Made by a program: the position numbers and the translations under genes. This document shows, piece after piece, positions 1 to 10,570 of a stretch of DNA of 64,000 nt. Under the pieces are notes generated by a model. It saw only the letters and a list, made by a program, of their open reading frames with translations, had not been told where the DNA came from and searched no databases. Positions within the stretch are counted from its first letter, which is position 1, and the number at the start of each line of letters is the position of its first letter. Source of the DNA: Saccopteryx bilineata (Eukaryota; Chordata; Mammalia; Chiroptera; Emballonuridae); contig NC_089501.1 of the NCBI RefSeq assembly GCF_036850765.1, positions 15,910,997 through 15,974,996 of the forward strand. The letters are read 5' to 3'.

Positions 1-51
1 TTCCAGCTTCAGAAAAAAAATGCAAAAAAAAAAAAAAAATGCAAAAAAAAA
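1..51 (+). mobile_element. 3' tail of a SINE-A copy cut by the window edge
   Basis: The window opens with ttccagcttcagaaaaaa followed by A-rich runs broken by atgc. The same end closes every SINE-A copy further in (for example near 7879 and 13515). Only the tail is inside the window. Confidence 0.8.
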
Positions 52-439
52 ATATATAAGAAGGTTGTTATTTTTAACCACAAATGATTAGAACAATATT
101 ATGAATTATATAAAAAGAAAATAAAAATCAACTGTAATCTTACCACTCAAACATAATCTTTAACACATATCACATATGTATGCTTAAAAAATAAAAATGG
201 GACTATCACTTATGTTGCTTGCTTATCTAGCCTTCTCCCATGCCCAACAACTCTAACTGTGTGTGCCAGAAGCCCCTGAGAGACCCCAGAATTGCATTAT
301 GGGGATTTCCTGGTCATTGGCCATGTGACCACTTCCCTTTATTCTGGAAAGCTTTGATAGATAAACTGATTCACTTTTATTTTAGAGCTTGGGCTTTACT
401 ATTTTATCTTATGAGGTCATTTATACACATTGCAACTGA

Positions 440-512
440 CTGCTCACAAAAATTAGGGGATATTTTATTGCTTTATATTCATTTTGAAATATCCCCTAAT
501 TTTTGTGAGCAG
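440..512. mobile_element. 73-bp palindromic MITE (MADE1-like, probably Tc1/mariner)
   Basis: Two perfectly complementary 26-bp arms, 440-465 and 487-512, are separated by a 21-nt spacer. The arms begin ctgctcacaaaaattagggg. Short, nearly wholly palindromic elements like this are typical of internally deleted mariner derivatives such as human MADE1. The right flank starts TA, but the left flank reads GA, so a TA duplication is only half preserved. The family name is not known to me. Confidence 0.7.
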
Positions 513-984
513 TATAGAATGAATTCAGAGCATAAAATATTCTGCAAAATTCAAATGTCCTTTGTGTTCTGTCCAGGAAAATTATGCATTTTGTAACATT
601 TTATTTCAAGAATAGCAGTGACCTGGTTGTCCAAGGAGTTTGGCAGTGGGTGAAACTGCTGGTGATGAGGAGGGTACTCCACCTGCTACAATTTTTTGAT
701 AAAAAATAAAGAATCTCCACCAAAGAGGTGTGAGAAACAAGTATGGGAATGTGTGGTCTGAATCTTGATCTCACAGGCCTATGTATATTTAACAGCAAAA
801 CCTGGCAAAGAAAAGGTCAAAATTACCTAAAATATAAGAGCATCTTTTGAAGTTTCCACATTGAGATCAACACCATTATTAAAATTTCTAGGGGATCCAT
901 TTTAAAGAACAATTTTTAACTTATTTAATCAATTTCTCATTATTGCACATTTAGGGGTTGTAATCATTATTATAAATAATTCAA
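513..984. other. No recognisable feature
   Basis: AT-rich sequence with only short chance frames. I see no repeat family, exon or regulatory signal here. Confidence 0.5.
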
Positions 985-1640
985 CCTTCAAATCCTTTTA
1001 TACAACATACCCTCAAACATATACACCCAAATGTACACATATACACACACTAACAATCTTTTCACATAATTCTTTTTTTTTTTTCTTACGGTATGTTTTA
1101 GAAGCAGGAATGCTGGGTCAAGGGAAATAAAATTTAAAATGATAAGGCCAAATGGACTTCCTGAAAGGCTGTACCAATCTAAATATCTAATAGCAGTGAG
1201 AGTTATTGTTTTAATATTTGCCAAAATAAAGTCAAATTTATTTAATTTTTACTTTTTTTATTAATAATGAATTGAACATCTCTTCACATGCCATTGGACT
1301 ATATTTTTTCATTTACTGCTCTTGGAATTACTTTTACATAATCCTTGACTATTTTTTATTACCGCATTTGCCATTTTCTTACTGATTTTTAAAGCTGTTA
1401 TATTAAAAATATTAATCCTCTGTTCATTATAAATGTTCCAAATGTTTTTAGTAGTTTTTCATTTTCTTGTGACTTTGCTAATGATTATGTTCACTGTGGC
1501 AGTCAAATCTAGTCATCTTTCCTTTATGATTTTGGGCTTAGATATTTTAAATAATTAAAAATATTTTGACATGTTAAGTTTAAAGTTAGACAAATATTTA
1601 CCTGAAGTTCCTCCTAGTTTTTGATACTTTCAGACTATCC
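985..1640 (-). mobile_element. Old L1 (L1M-type) fragment, 3' part of ORF2, antisense
   Basis: Phrases typical of antisense mammalian L1 ORF2 are visible though decayed: aatgctgggtcaagggaa near 1110, ggctgtaccaatct near 1167, attgaacatctcttcaca near 1271, and the 'ttaatcctctgttcattataaatg' block near 1413. No open frame survives. This is an ancient copy, assigned by eye. Confidence 0.65.
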
Positions 1641-1732
1641 TTCAGCTTCACTCAACTCTCCCAGCTTCGTGTGTAGCAGGGTTGCCCATTGGGATAAAGT
1701 TTGGAGGCATTAGTCTGATTTAGCACATCATT

Positions 1733-1762
1733 AAAACAAACAAACAAACAAACAAACAAACA
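1733..1762. repeat. (AAAC)n simple repeat
   Basis: About seven uninterrupted AAAC units. Confidence 0.95.
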
Positions 1763-3416
1763 GTATTGTTACATCTCTTGGTTATCATTTTGGTGCAACC
1801 AAATCAAAATATCCATGTTTAAAAAAACAGGTTCAGTCAGCTGCCAAAAATGTATGCAGGATGGCTGGGGGAAATAATTTTTTCCTAAGGGAATTTTTAT
1901 AGTTTTTATTACCAAGTTTATGAAGCAATAAACGTACTATTTTTTCCTTTCCTACATTTGAACCTCTCAAATGACTTTCAGGTTTCTTGAAGTCCGACAA
2001 CAGTAAAATTTTCATTGCTATCCTGGAGAAGACCAGAAATTCATATTCTTGTTTGCCAGAAAACCTCTGCTGAGTACATGGAAAGAATTAGCTCATAAGT
2101 GTGATGGCAATAGTAGACATCTGTTGTTTTGGCTTGCTCACCACTACTTCTCCCTTAGTACCGGCACACCAGTTTTCTTTTGAAATTTCCTTTCCTCAAC
2201 TCCATGTAGTCCTATGGGAACGCTATGTGACAAGGTACTGGCTTCTCTGCCTCGGGGGAGGGGTGTGACCAGAATGGCCAATTACTTGTTTCTTTCCTTG
2301 GTCTTTGTGATTTTTTCCAATAATAGTTATGTGCCCTAAACTTGGTTAAGTTATCCCTAAGATCTGATATATATGTCAGCTCCTGAATTGGGGCTAGGGA
2401 GTGGAAGGAAAGGGCACATTTTCTTTTGGATGATAAAACTGTGTTAAAAATACAAGTTGGAGCTTATTGAAGTCATGTTCTTTGCTGCTTCTTTAAAAGA
2501 AATTTGAGGCCAACATGCAGGGAAGCAGAGAAAGCAGTGAGGTGAAGGATTGAAGACCTGAAACTAGCTAAGTTTGAAATCAGTACTAAACCTTCAGCTC
2601 TTACATACTTATCTAATGAATCAGCTCCTCCGCCTTTTTAAAAGCTAGGTTGAATCATTAACTTTTTTGTCACTTGCAACTAAAATATTGCTTAGTACCA
2701 CAGCCTTTCTGATACTCAAGATTATTATTGTTAAGTAGACATTGGTGGCTAGATTTTATACTTTAATTTTAATCTGCAGACAGGTATAGAATGAGAAGGA
2801 ACATGGATTAGAAACCATCAGACAGTACTCTGGTTTCCTAATAAAAGGGCCTAAGAATTATTTTTAGTTTTGCTACTGACTGGTTGTATAACTCTCTTCT
2901 GAAAATGAATACATTATTAAAGAATGATATTGATGTGATACTAAGAAAACTTTAGTAAGTCACTAATCAGTGCTCTCTCTCCTACAGTCTCCTAAATGAA
3001 CAGTAGCTATTTAAGATGCACATATCAATCACAGGTGTTGTGATAGGGATTGATTAACTGATGTCTATGGGCTGGAATTCCCCAGAGAATGTGGGCATGT
3101 TATAGATGGTGTTATTGCTCTAGTTTAACAGTGTAGTTAGAGGTGGGTTTGTAGTGTCGTGTTACTATGATTGACTCACTGTTGAAGCACACTATAGGGT
3201 ACAGAAACCACAGAGGTGTTACTCTTTATTTTTGAATACCAGATACTTTGTAATGTTCAAACACTAACTTTTAAAATCTAATATGTGAGTTACCTCTTTA
3301 AGGTGTTACATATGAGTTTCAAAAGAAAAATTCTATATTGTTTCTTTTCACATGGTACATTTTACACTTTAAGGCATGTAAAATTTAAGTAATTGAACAG
3401 CTTGGATGGTAAATCC
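1763..3416. other. Mostly unassigned; possible old repeat remnant at 2100-2700
   Basis: The stretch around 2190-2690, with tctatgtgac, gccaatgcaggg-like and cttttttgtcacttgcaac text, resembles a very old mammalian interspersed repeat that I cannot name with confidence. The rest shows nothing recognisable, and no open frame over 60 codons looks coding. Confidence 0.35.
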
Positions 3417-3522
3417 ACCCTTTCTTTCTTCCCTCCTCCCCTCTCTCACTCCCTCCCCTCCCTCCCTCCCTCCCTCCCTCCCTCCCTCCCTCCCTCCCTC
3501 CTTCTTTCCTTCCTTCTTTCTT
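3417..3522. repeat. (TCCC)n pyrimidine-rich simple repeat
   Basis: A long tract of cct/ccct units grades into cttt units at both ends, making a homopurine-homopyrimidine run of about 100 bp. Confidence 0.95.
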
Positions 3523-4265
3523 AATTTTTGAGAAAGTCATACCAGTGTGGCTGTGGTACTGCTTTTATATAATATTTAGCCAAAGTGAGTGTTTTGTTCT
3601 GGTTTTCACTGTTGCTTTATTTTCTCATAAACTCATCTCTTCTCAAATGATATCTGTTTTCATAGAACACCACTTCAAAAATGTAGAACAGGAGAGAAAA
3701 GAAAGCAAAGATTAGTTTATGATATTTGCTTTGTCTTTTCCCAGGTCTTTTAACTAAATAGCTCAATGGTTTGAGTAACATTTCTCAGAAACCGCATTTA
3801 ACTTGGCAATATGTTAGAAACAAATAAAATAGGAGGGGGAAAATGACAAAGTAAGCAAGGGTTTAAGACATAAAAAATAATATAGATATTATTTTTTCTT
3901 AAAATTTATTGTGGTATAAAACAAAAATAAATGAATTTATTAATTTTAACATAGGTATATACCCATGTAGTCGTCTCTAAGATCAATTTATAGGATATTT
4001 CCAGCACTTTACAAGTCTCCCTCTTTTTCCTTCCAAGTCAGTACCCCTCTAATGAAACCATTATTCTGACCTTTGTCATTATGGAACTGTGTGTGTTCTT
4101 CTCAACATTTATAGATGGAATCATATAGCATAATCTATTTTTATTTATTTGTCTGTTTGTACCCATTATTTTATATGTGAGATTCATCATTGTAGAATAT
4201 AGCTATATTTTCTCTTTATAAGAATATATCACAATTTTCTTCAATTGTAAAAAAATACCACAATT

Positions 4266-4982
4266 AGATAAATCTACAGAAGAGAAAGATTAATGACTGC
4301 TTAGAACTGAGGGTGAGAACAGGGATTACTTTATTTTTCACTCCATACGACACACTTTTTTCCCTCAAAAGTGGGGGTGAAAATGCCCATGTGTCTTATG
4401 GAGTGAATGTTCATTTTTTTTAGCTGCTGTGGGGCACATGTGTAGAATGAGCACCAGCTCATTAGCAATGCCTTAGATGGCACTGAAGATGGTATCATAT
4501 AGGAAAATAGTGAAGAAAGTGATACCAGTGATTGTGAGCAACTGAGCTTCTTAAATTCTGACACTAGTGATGATGAGTTCCTGGGGTTCCCGGACAGCTA
4601 GAAGAGTATTTGAACATTAAAGTCTCTTCTCATTTGTTAATAACAGTGCTAATGGTCGTTAATACTGCTGTTAAGTTTACATTGTTGAAATATTATTGTG
4701 GTATATTTTATTAAATATTTTAACACCATTTGGTTCAGATTTTTTTTTCTTATTTTCCTCCTTAAAATGCTAGATGTGTCTTATGGTCAAGGGTGTCTTA
4801 TGGAGCAAAAAATATGGTAATTGTAAAAGAGCATGATGACTTTATTGGGTAATGAAAATGTTCTAAAAGTAGACTATCCTGATATTTATAGTGCCTTGTA
4901 CATTTACCAAAAATGATCAAATTGCACATGTTAAGTTGAGTGAATATTTTGGAATGTTAATTATATCTCACTAACATTGTTT
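4266..4982 (+). mobile_element. Old L1 3' tail (+), itself split by a DNA transposon
   Basis: 4266-4328 and 4820-4982 look like the sense-strand 3' UTR of an old L1 (agattaatgactgctt; taatgaaaatgttctaaa; aattatatctcactaac). Flanks 4250-4265 and 4983-4998 match at 14 of 16 positions, which is a good target-site duplication for this short insertion inside the antisense L1. A TA-flanked transposon sits between the two halves. Confidence 0.6.
4329..4817. mobile_element. Nonautonomous DNA transposon, TA-flanked (probably Tc1/mariner)
   Basis: The left end ctttatttttcactccat and the reverse complement of the right end, ccatattttttgctccat, form imperfect terminal inverted repeats of about 25 bp. 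Both sides are bordered by TA. A second inverted pair near the left end (ccatacgacacac... gtgtcttatgg) could fold into a hairpin. Near 4495-4602 the + strand still reads an acidic Ser/Asp-rich peptide ending DDEFLGFPDS then a stop, like the C-terminus of a pogo/Tigger-type transposase, with one in-frame stop. Superfamily is inferred from TA only. Confidence 0.6.
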
Positions 4983-5170
4983 AAAAAATGCCATAATTTA
5001 CTTATCCATTCTACAGTTAATGGACATATGGATTGGTTCCAGTTTTACATGATTATGAGTAAAATTGCAATAAACATTCTTAAGTGTCTTTTGGTGAACA
5101 TATGGACTTATTTAAGTTGGAAGAGAATTGTTCAGACATAGAGTACATAATTTTCACGTTCATTACTTTT

Positions 5171-5427
5171 ATTTTTTTAGTGAGAGAGAGACAGAGGAAA
5201 GAGAGAAGAAGTATCAATTCATGGTTGTTCATTGATCACTTCTCATACATGCCTTCCTGGGGGTTGGGGGATGCTGAAGCTAAGCCAGTGATCCCTTGCT
5301 CAAGCCAACAACTTTGGGCTCAATCTAGTGACCTTGGAATCATTTTGATGATCCCATGCTCCAGCCAGCAACCCACTGCTCAAGCTGGACGTCAACACTA
5401 CATACTGTGTCACCACCAATCAGGCAT
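5171..5427 (-). mobile_element. SINE-B copy, minus strand
   Basis: Reads from a T/GA-rich tail through tgagaagtatcaattcatgg to a series of 'caagccagcaacc' units, the reverse complement of the SINE-B body. Flanks 5155-5170 and 5428-5443 match at 14 of 16 positions. The tRNA-like head is decayed in this copy. Confidence 0.75.
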
Positions 5428-5443
5428 CATGTTCATAACTTTT

Positions 5444-6083
5444 TATAATACTTATTGTAATGTAGTATTGATTGCTAAAAGTTTTACATTTTATCATATT
5501 ATTATTCTTTAAAAAATAAAGCAACCCAGGATAAACATACTTACGCATAACTAAAAAATGATGGCACCCTATTATTTGCTTTAGATATTTTCTTTCTCTT
5601 TTAAAGAAATGAAATTTTATGGATACAATTTAAATTTCTTTCTAATTGTCCACAGACTTATTGACTTCTCTTCCTTTCCAGAAACTTCTACCATCAAGTA
5701 ATTGGTATATATCTTTCCTGATTTTTTTATACTTACAGAATATATACATACATTCATAATCAGTATACAGTATAGTTATATAATGAAATGTAAGCCTTGT
5801 TCATTCATATTGGGCCTATAGTAGGTATTCATTAAATATTGTATAATATATTTAAAATAACATTTAGTTTTTAGATTGAAAAAAAATGCATGCTCAATAT
5901 AAAAACCTTGGTAAACCTAAAAAAAGAAGAAGGAAAATAAAAACTTCTAATCTCACCATTTGAATACAACTTTTATTAATATTTTATAATATTTCACTTA
6001 ATAGTTGTTCATATATGTACAACATGATTTGTGGTGATTGCATGGTATTCCTTTGTATGTATTTATCATAATTTACAGTAATA
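5444..6083. other. AT-rich, partly old antisense L1
   Basis: From about 5940 the text tggtattcctttgtatg and tttatcataatttacag resembles antisense old L1. It resumes after the SINE at 6260 (tccattcttgaacatta) and again near 6845 (ttccttaggataaagccc). 5450-5930 shows nothing I can assign. Confidence 0.4.
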
Positions 6084-6249
6084 GCCTGACCTGTGCTGAT
6101 GCAGTGGACAAAGCATTGACCTAGAATGCTGAGGTTGCCAGTTCAAAACCCTGGGCTTGCCTGGTCAAGGCACATAAGGGAGTTGATGCTTCCTGCTCCT
6201 CCCTCCTTTGTTCTCTCTTCTCTCTAAAATGAATAAATCTTTAAAAAAA
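6084..6249 (+). mobile_element. Short tRNA-derived SINE, plus strand
   Basis: Begins gcctgacctgtgctgatgca, has a tRNA-like head with a degenerate B box (gttcaaaaccc) and the shared linker tggtcaaggcacat, then a pyrimidine-rich stretch, and ends aatgaataaatc plus A-run. Weak flanking repeats are visible: ttacagtaata and ttactttaata. Confidence 0.75.
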
Positions 6250-6329
6250 TTACTTTAATAATCCTCCATTCTTGAACATTAGTTTGTCTCCCAGTTTTCA
6301 CTTTTCTAAGTAACAAATAAACTAAATTA

Positions 6330-6412
6330 TATATATACATATATATACACATATGTATATATATATGTGTGTGTGTGTATATATATGTAAATATACATAT
6401 ATGTATATATTT
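6330..6412. repeat. (TA)n/(TG)n alternating simple repeat
   Basis: Alternating purine-pyrimidine tract of tata, acac and gtgt blocks, largely self-complementary. Confidence 0.9.
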
Positions 6413-6414
6413 AT

Positions 6415-6772
6415 TCCGTGAAAGGAGGGGAGGCAGAGAGACAAACTACTGCATGTGCCCCAGCTAGGATCCACCAGGCCAGCCCACTAGGGGGCGATGC
6501 TCTACCCATTTGGGATGTTGCTCCATTGCTCAGCAACCAAGCTCTTCTTAACATCTGAAGCAGAGGCCATGGAGCCATCCATCCTCAGTGCCCCAGGCCA
6601 ACTTGCTCCAACTGAGCCATGGCTGCAGGAAGGGAAGACAGAGAGAGAGAGAGAGAGAGAGGTGAGAGAGGGAGGGGTGGAGAAGCAGATAGGAGCTTCT
6701 CTTTTGTTCTCTGACCAGGAATTGAACTTGGGACATCCACATGCCAGGCTGATGCTTTACCACTGAGCCAAC
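6415..6772 (-). mobile_element. Old SINE-A copy, minus strand
   Basis: Carries the SINE-A order in reverse: cactagggggcgatgctc, agagccat-type block, ttgctccaactgagcc, then the antisense tRNA head ending ccactgagccaacca. It is more diverged than the other copies and has an expanded (GA)n tract at 6641-6662, so it is one of the older insertions. Confidence 0.85.
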
Positions 6773-7079
6773 CATATATATTCTTATAAGAAATATCTTA
6801 TATATAGTATATGTATAACATATATTTATACATAACTGATTTTTTCCTTAGGATAAAGCCCTATAACTAGAACTTTAGGACAAAAGAATAAGTTTATTTT
6901 AAAGTTCTGTGATTTGTTTTGCCAGTAAACTGCAGAAAACTTGTACAATTTTAGACTCTCACAAGTAGTGTAGGAGGTCAGCTTAAAAAGGAATAAGTTT
7001 TGTCTCAATATAGGAAATGACATTTTCATCAAATAGCTGTTCTAGAGATATTTAAGCAGGAGTTGAATAAACAGGTGTC

Positions 7080-7549
7080 AGAGATGCTAGAGAGGGGACT
7101 CCTATTGGGTGGCAAGTTGTTTAGATAAATTTTAATGACTCCTTCCTTCAACTCTCAAATTTACAAATATATTATTTCTTGTTCCTCACTTCTCACTACT
7201 TAATTCTCTCAAAACAACATATTAACTCAGACTCATTGATCTTCATGTGAAGATTACTTTCTGGTTTCTATTTACAATTCTCATTAAGTCTAATGTTTGC
7301 ATTTCCTAATAAATAACATCTCTTCATTATTTTTCTGATGACTAAGTTATTTCTAAAAAGAGCATCAACACTGTATCCATAAGAATGATCCTATGTAGGC
7401 TATTCTTTTAAAAATTATATTTTACCACCTTGACAAAACTACTCTTAATTTGTTGTATGTGCTGAGGAATGGAATACGTATATGGAGTTAATATTTGATC
7501 CCTGTGAGATTAGAATCTTTGTGAGAAAGTTTTCTCAAACAGTCGTAAT
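7080..7549. other. No recognisable feature
   Basis: AT-rich sequence. I see no repeat, exon or regulatory signal. Confidence 0.45.
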
Positions 7550-7564
7550 AAGAAAAATAATCTT

Positions 7565-7921
7565 TCAGGGGTAGAGCGTCGGCCTAGCGTGCGGAGGGCC
7601 CGGGTTCGATTCCCGGCCAGGGCACACAGGAGAAGCGCCCATTTGCTTGTCCACCCCTTTGCCGCGCCTTCCTCTTTGTCTCTTCCCCTCCCGCAGCCAA
7701 GGCTCCATTGGAGCAAAGATGGCCCAGGCGCTGGGGATGGCTCTGGTTGCAACATGGCGACGCCCAGGATGGGCAGAGCATCGCCCCCTGGTGGGCAGAG
7801 CGTCGCCCCCTGGTGGGCGTGCTGGGTGGATCCCGGTCGGGCGCATGCGGGAGTCTGTCTGACTGTCTCTCCCTGTTTCCAGCTTCAGAAAAATGCAAAA
7901 AAAAAAAAAAAAAAAAAAGAA
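7565..7921 (+). mobile_element. SINE-A copy, plus strand, lightly 5'-truncated
   Basis: A tRNA-derived head with an intact B box (ggttcgattcc near 7602) leads into the GC-rich body and a ~20-nt A tail. The first ~25 bp of the head, seen in the 13161 copy, are missing. An exact 15-bp duplication, aagaaaaataatctt, flanks it at 7550-7564 and 7922-7936. Two CTCF-like cores lie at 7781-7794 and 7803-7816 on the minus strand. The tail's A-run and long GC-rich frames explain the ~100-150-codon open frames seen on both strands here; they are not genes. Confidence 0.95.
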
Positions 7922-7936
7922 AAGAAAAATAATCTT

Positions 7937-9300
7937 GAGAGTAAAAATTAGGAAAATAGTATACTTAAATAAACATAGTAAGTGTATTTTCACAGTGCTT
8001 TTACAACTAAAGTCTTCCAAGTCCACTGTGGTTACTTATATTTTAGATTAATGTAAGATAAAGTGTTTAATCAAAAGATTGACTATTTCATAATTAAATT
8101 GCCACCGAGCACAGTGGTGGTGAGGTTCAATTTGTGAAAATTATCGACATAGATAACGTGCTGCAATATCATGCATGTATAAAAAGTGCAACAACATAAG
8201 TTCTTTGTCTTTGAACACTGTACAATCAATATTCTATTACCACAATGCTGGTTTTGCTGCAATGTAGCTAAATTAGTGTGTCAGGTATAGAAATGCTTAA
8301 GCCAGATGTTCAAGTAGCAAGGATGATACAAGAATTCTAATTATTTTTTCACTGATTATGCATTTATCTTATTTTATCAGCATTTTTAGAAATGTCTCAA
8401 TTTAAAAGTCATCTCTTTATAAATATCTAAAGGGATATGTTATTTATATTATTGTAAATGAAATTGTGTGATAAAAATCAGATTTTAGTAACAATAATAA
8501 TGGCATTTCTATAGAGCATTATAGTTAATACTCATTGGGTATTTTTTTAATACTCATCGGGTATTCTCAACCTGGTATGAATGTAAACTGTTAAAAGTAT
8601 GGAAATGTAGAATATTTTTAAAATTTGTAAATGAAATGTGGAAATGTTACTAAAATATTAACAACATTACATGATAAGTCTACAGTATATAAAGTATAGG
8701 TTATCTATATGATCTTTTAACTGAAAAATCACTAATGGAGAAAAAGTATATAAATTAATAATATGAAACATACCACCTTCAAAAAATTTTAGACATAGAA
8801 ACACTGCATTTATTCTATGTTACAAAATTTTAAGATTTTTTTATTAAAATAAAATTCAAATTACTAATGGTACATGTCATATTTTATTGAGATCTTTATT
8901 GTATTTGTTTTTAATTAGTAACAGGAATTAAGTTTCAGTTTAGATTTCTGATAGTTTTTCTAGAATTTTTAGACATGCTTTGCAATTTTGCACAAGTTTT
9001 ATAAGATTTTAAATTTTTATCTTGTTTTCATATTGTAGAATAACCTTAGGAATTAAGCTTTGTGTGTGTGTCTTTCTGAAAACCACAATTGAGGTGGGTT
9101 GATAATAACAGATATGATATAAATAGTTGCCTAACTTCATGTTTTTATCTTTTTATTATCAACATAATGGCTTTAGTGAGGCTGAAGACTGTCAAATTGA
9201 TTTTAATAATACCCAAAGGATACATTATTAGAATAATTTTGTCTAAATTGGATAAAAGGTATTTTATGTGTAGACACTATTTGAAGTTTCTTCATACAAT
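7937..9300. other. AT-rich DNA without recognisable features
   Basis: Only a small imperfect duplication stands out: two 19-bp units at 8525-8543 and 8548-8566 (ttaatactcattgggtatt, one difference). Nothing else is assignable. Confidence 0.5.
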
Positions 9301-9305
9301 GTAGG

Positions 9306-9352
9306 TTACACACATACACACACGCACACATGCCTGCACGCATACACACAAT
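9306..9352. repeat. (CA)n-like simple repeat
   Basis: Interrupted cacaca/cacgca units. Confidence 0.8.
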
Positions 9353-9679
9353 ACTCACATTTCTCTTGATAGTTCTGCAGACTATTCTGTGAGGACAATT
9401 TTGGGTGGTTATGTGGAAAAGTGGCTTGATGTTTTTTTAGACTGCTTTTCTTTCAAGGTAGATACCCCAACAATTTTGTTTCTTTTCATTTTTATAGTTG
9501 CAAAGAGTGGGGATTTCAACTGTCCCCACTAATGGTAGTTCAGAGCTAGGCAGTGTGAGCACAGATGGTGGGGAAAGTCCAACCAGCTAGCCTCAGGACG
9601 TACCCACAGGACAGGCCCGGGAGGAGCCTGGAGGCTTCAGCTACGTGGTCGGTTACATTTGTTTTAGTCTGTGTGTTTC

Positions 9680-10088
9680 TTTCTTTTTTTTTTTTTTTTT
9701 TTGTATTTTTCTGAAGCTGGAAACGGGGAGAGACAGTCAGACAGACTCCCGCATGCGCCCGACCGGGATCCATCTGGCACGCCCACCAGGGGGCGACACT
9801 CTGCCCACCAGTGGGCGATGCTCTGCCCCTCCGGGGCGTCGCTCTGCCGCGACCAGAGCCACTCTAGCGCCTGGGGCAGAGGCCAAGGAGCCATCCCCAG
9901 CTCCCGGGCCATCTTTGCTCCAATGGAGCCTTGGCTGCGGGAGGGGAAGAGAGAGACAGAGAGGAAGGAGAGGGGGAGGGGTGGAGAAGCAGATGGGCGC
10001 TCCTCCTGTGTGCCCTGGCCGGGAATCGAACCCGGGACTTCTGCGCGCCAGGCCGATGCTCTACCACTGAGCCAAACGGCCAGGGCCG
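9680..10088 (-). mobile_element. SINE-A copy, minus strand, full length
   Basis: A poly-T tail is followed by the reverse complement of the whole element, ending ccaaacggccagggcc. The tRNA-like head has B-box complement ggaatcgaacc near 10021. The 14-bp duplication agtctgtgtgtttc flanks it at 9666-9679 and 10089-10102. CTCF-like cores lie at 9783-9796 and 9805-9818. Confidence 0.95.
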
Positions 10089-10171
10089 AGTCTGTGTGTT
10101 TCAACCAGACTCAGCCACTCTCCAAATGTCTGCTTTTCTCCATACCATTTGATTTTCTAACCCACGTTCTT

Positions 10172-10557
10172 TTTTTTTTTTTTGCCTGAAGCTGGAAACA
10201 GGGAGAGACAGACAGACTCCCGCATGTGCCCGACCGGGATCCACCCAGCACGCCCACCAGGGGCGACGCTCTGCCCACCAGGGGGCGATGCCCTGCCCAT
10301 CCTGGGCGTCGCCATGTTGCGACCAGAGTCACTCTAGCACCTGAGGCAGAGGCCACAGAGCCATCCCCAGCGCCCGGGCCATCTTTGCTCCAGTGGAGCC
10401 TTGGCTGCGGGAGGGGAAGAGAGAGACAGAGAGGAAAGCGCGGTGGAGGGGTGGAGAAGCAAATGGGTGCTTCTCCTGTGTGCCCTGGCCGGGAATCGAA
10501 CTCGGGTCCTCCGCACGCTAGGCTGACGCTCTACCGCTGAGCCAACCGGCCAGGGCC
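10172..10557 (-). mobile_element. SINE-A copy, minus strand, full length
   Basis: A second SINE-A only about 85 bp from the previous one and in the same orientation. It has its own exact 13-bp duplication (aacccacgttctt at 10159-10171 and 10558-10570), so it is an independent insertion, not a tandem duplication. It lacks the agtcagac motif of its neighbour and carries the 'cctgggcgtcgccatgttgc' variant, so the two belong to different subtypes. Confidence 0.95.
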
Positions 10558-10570
10558 AACCCACGTTCTT

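Larger units (their letters stand above)
3890..5154 (-). mobile_element. Old L1 fragment, antisense, split by a later L1 tail
   Basis: 3890-4249 reads like the antisense 3' end of an old L1 (ttattgtggtataaaac, ggaatcatatagcataat). It resumes at 4985 with ttacttatccattctacagt, aataaacattcttaagtg and cttttggtgaacatatg, the usual continuation in antisense L1 copies. The two halves join across the insertion at 4266-4982. Confidence 0.65.

Noticed and set aside
7565..8026. Overlapping frames of 70-150 codons on both strands
   Set aside because: They run through a SINE-A copy; similar frames recur at every SINE-A (9645-10597, 13113-13620, 30063-30637, 41734-42375, 61590-62049) and simply reflect its GC-rich, stop-poor body.
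9680..10557. Tandem duplication of one SINE
   Set aside because: Each copy has its own distinct target-site duplication and subtype differences, so they are separate insertions.
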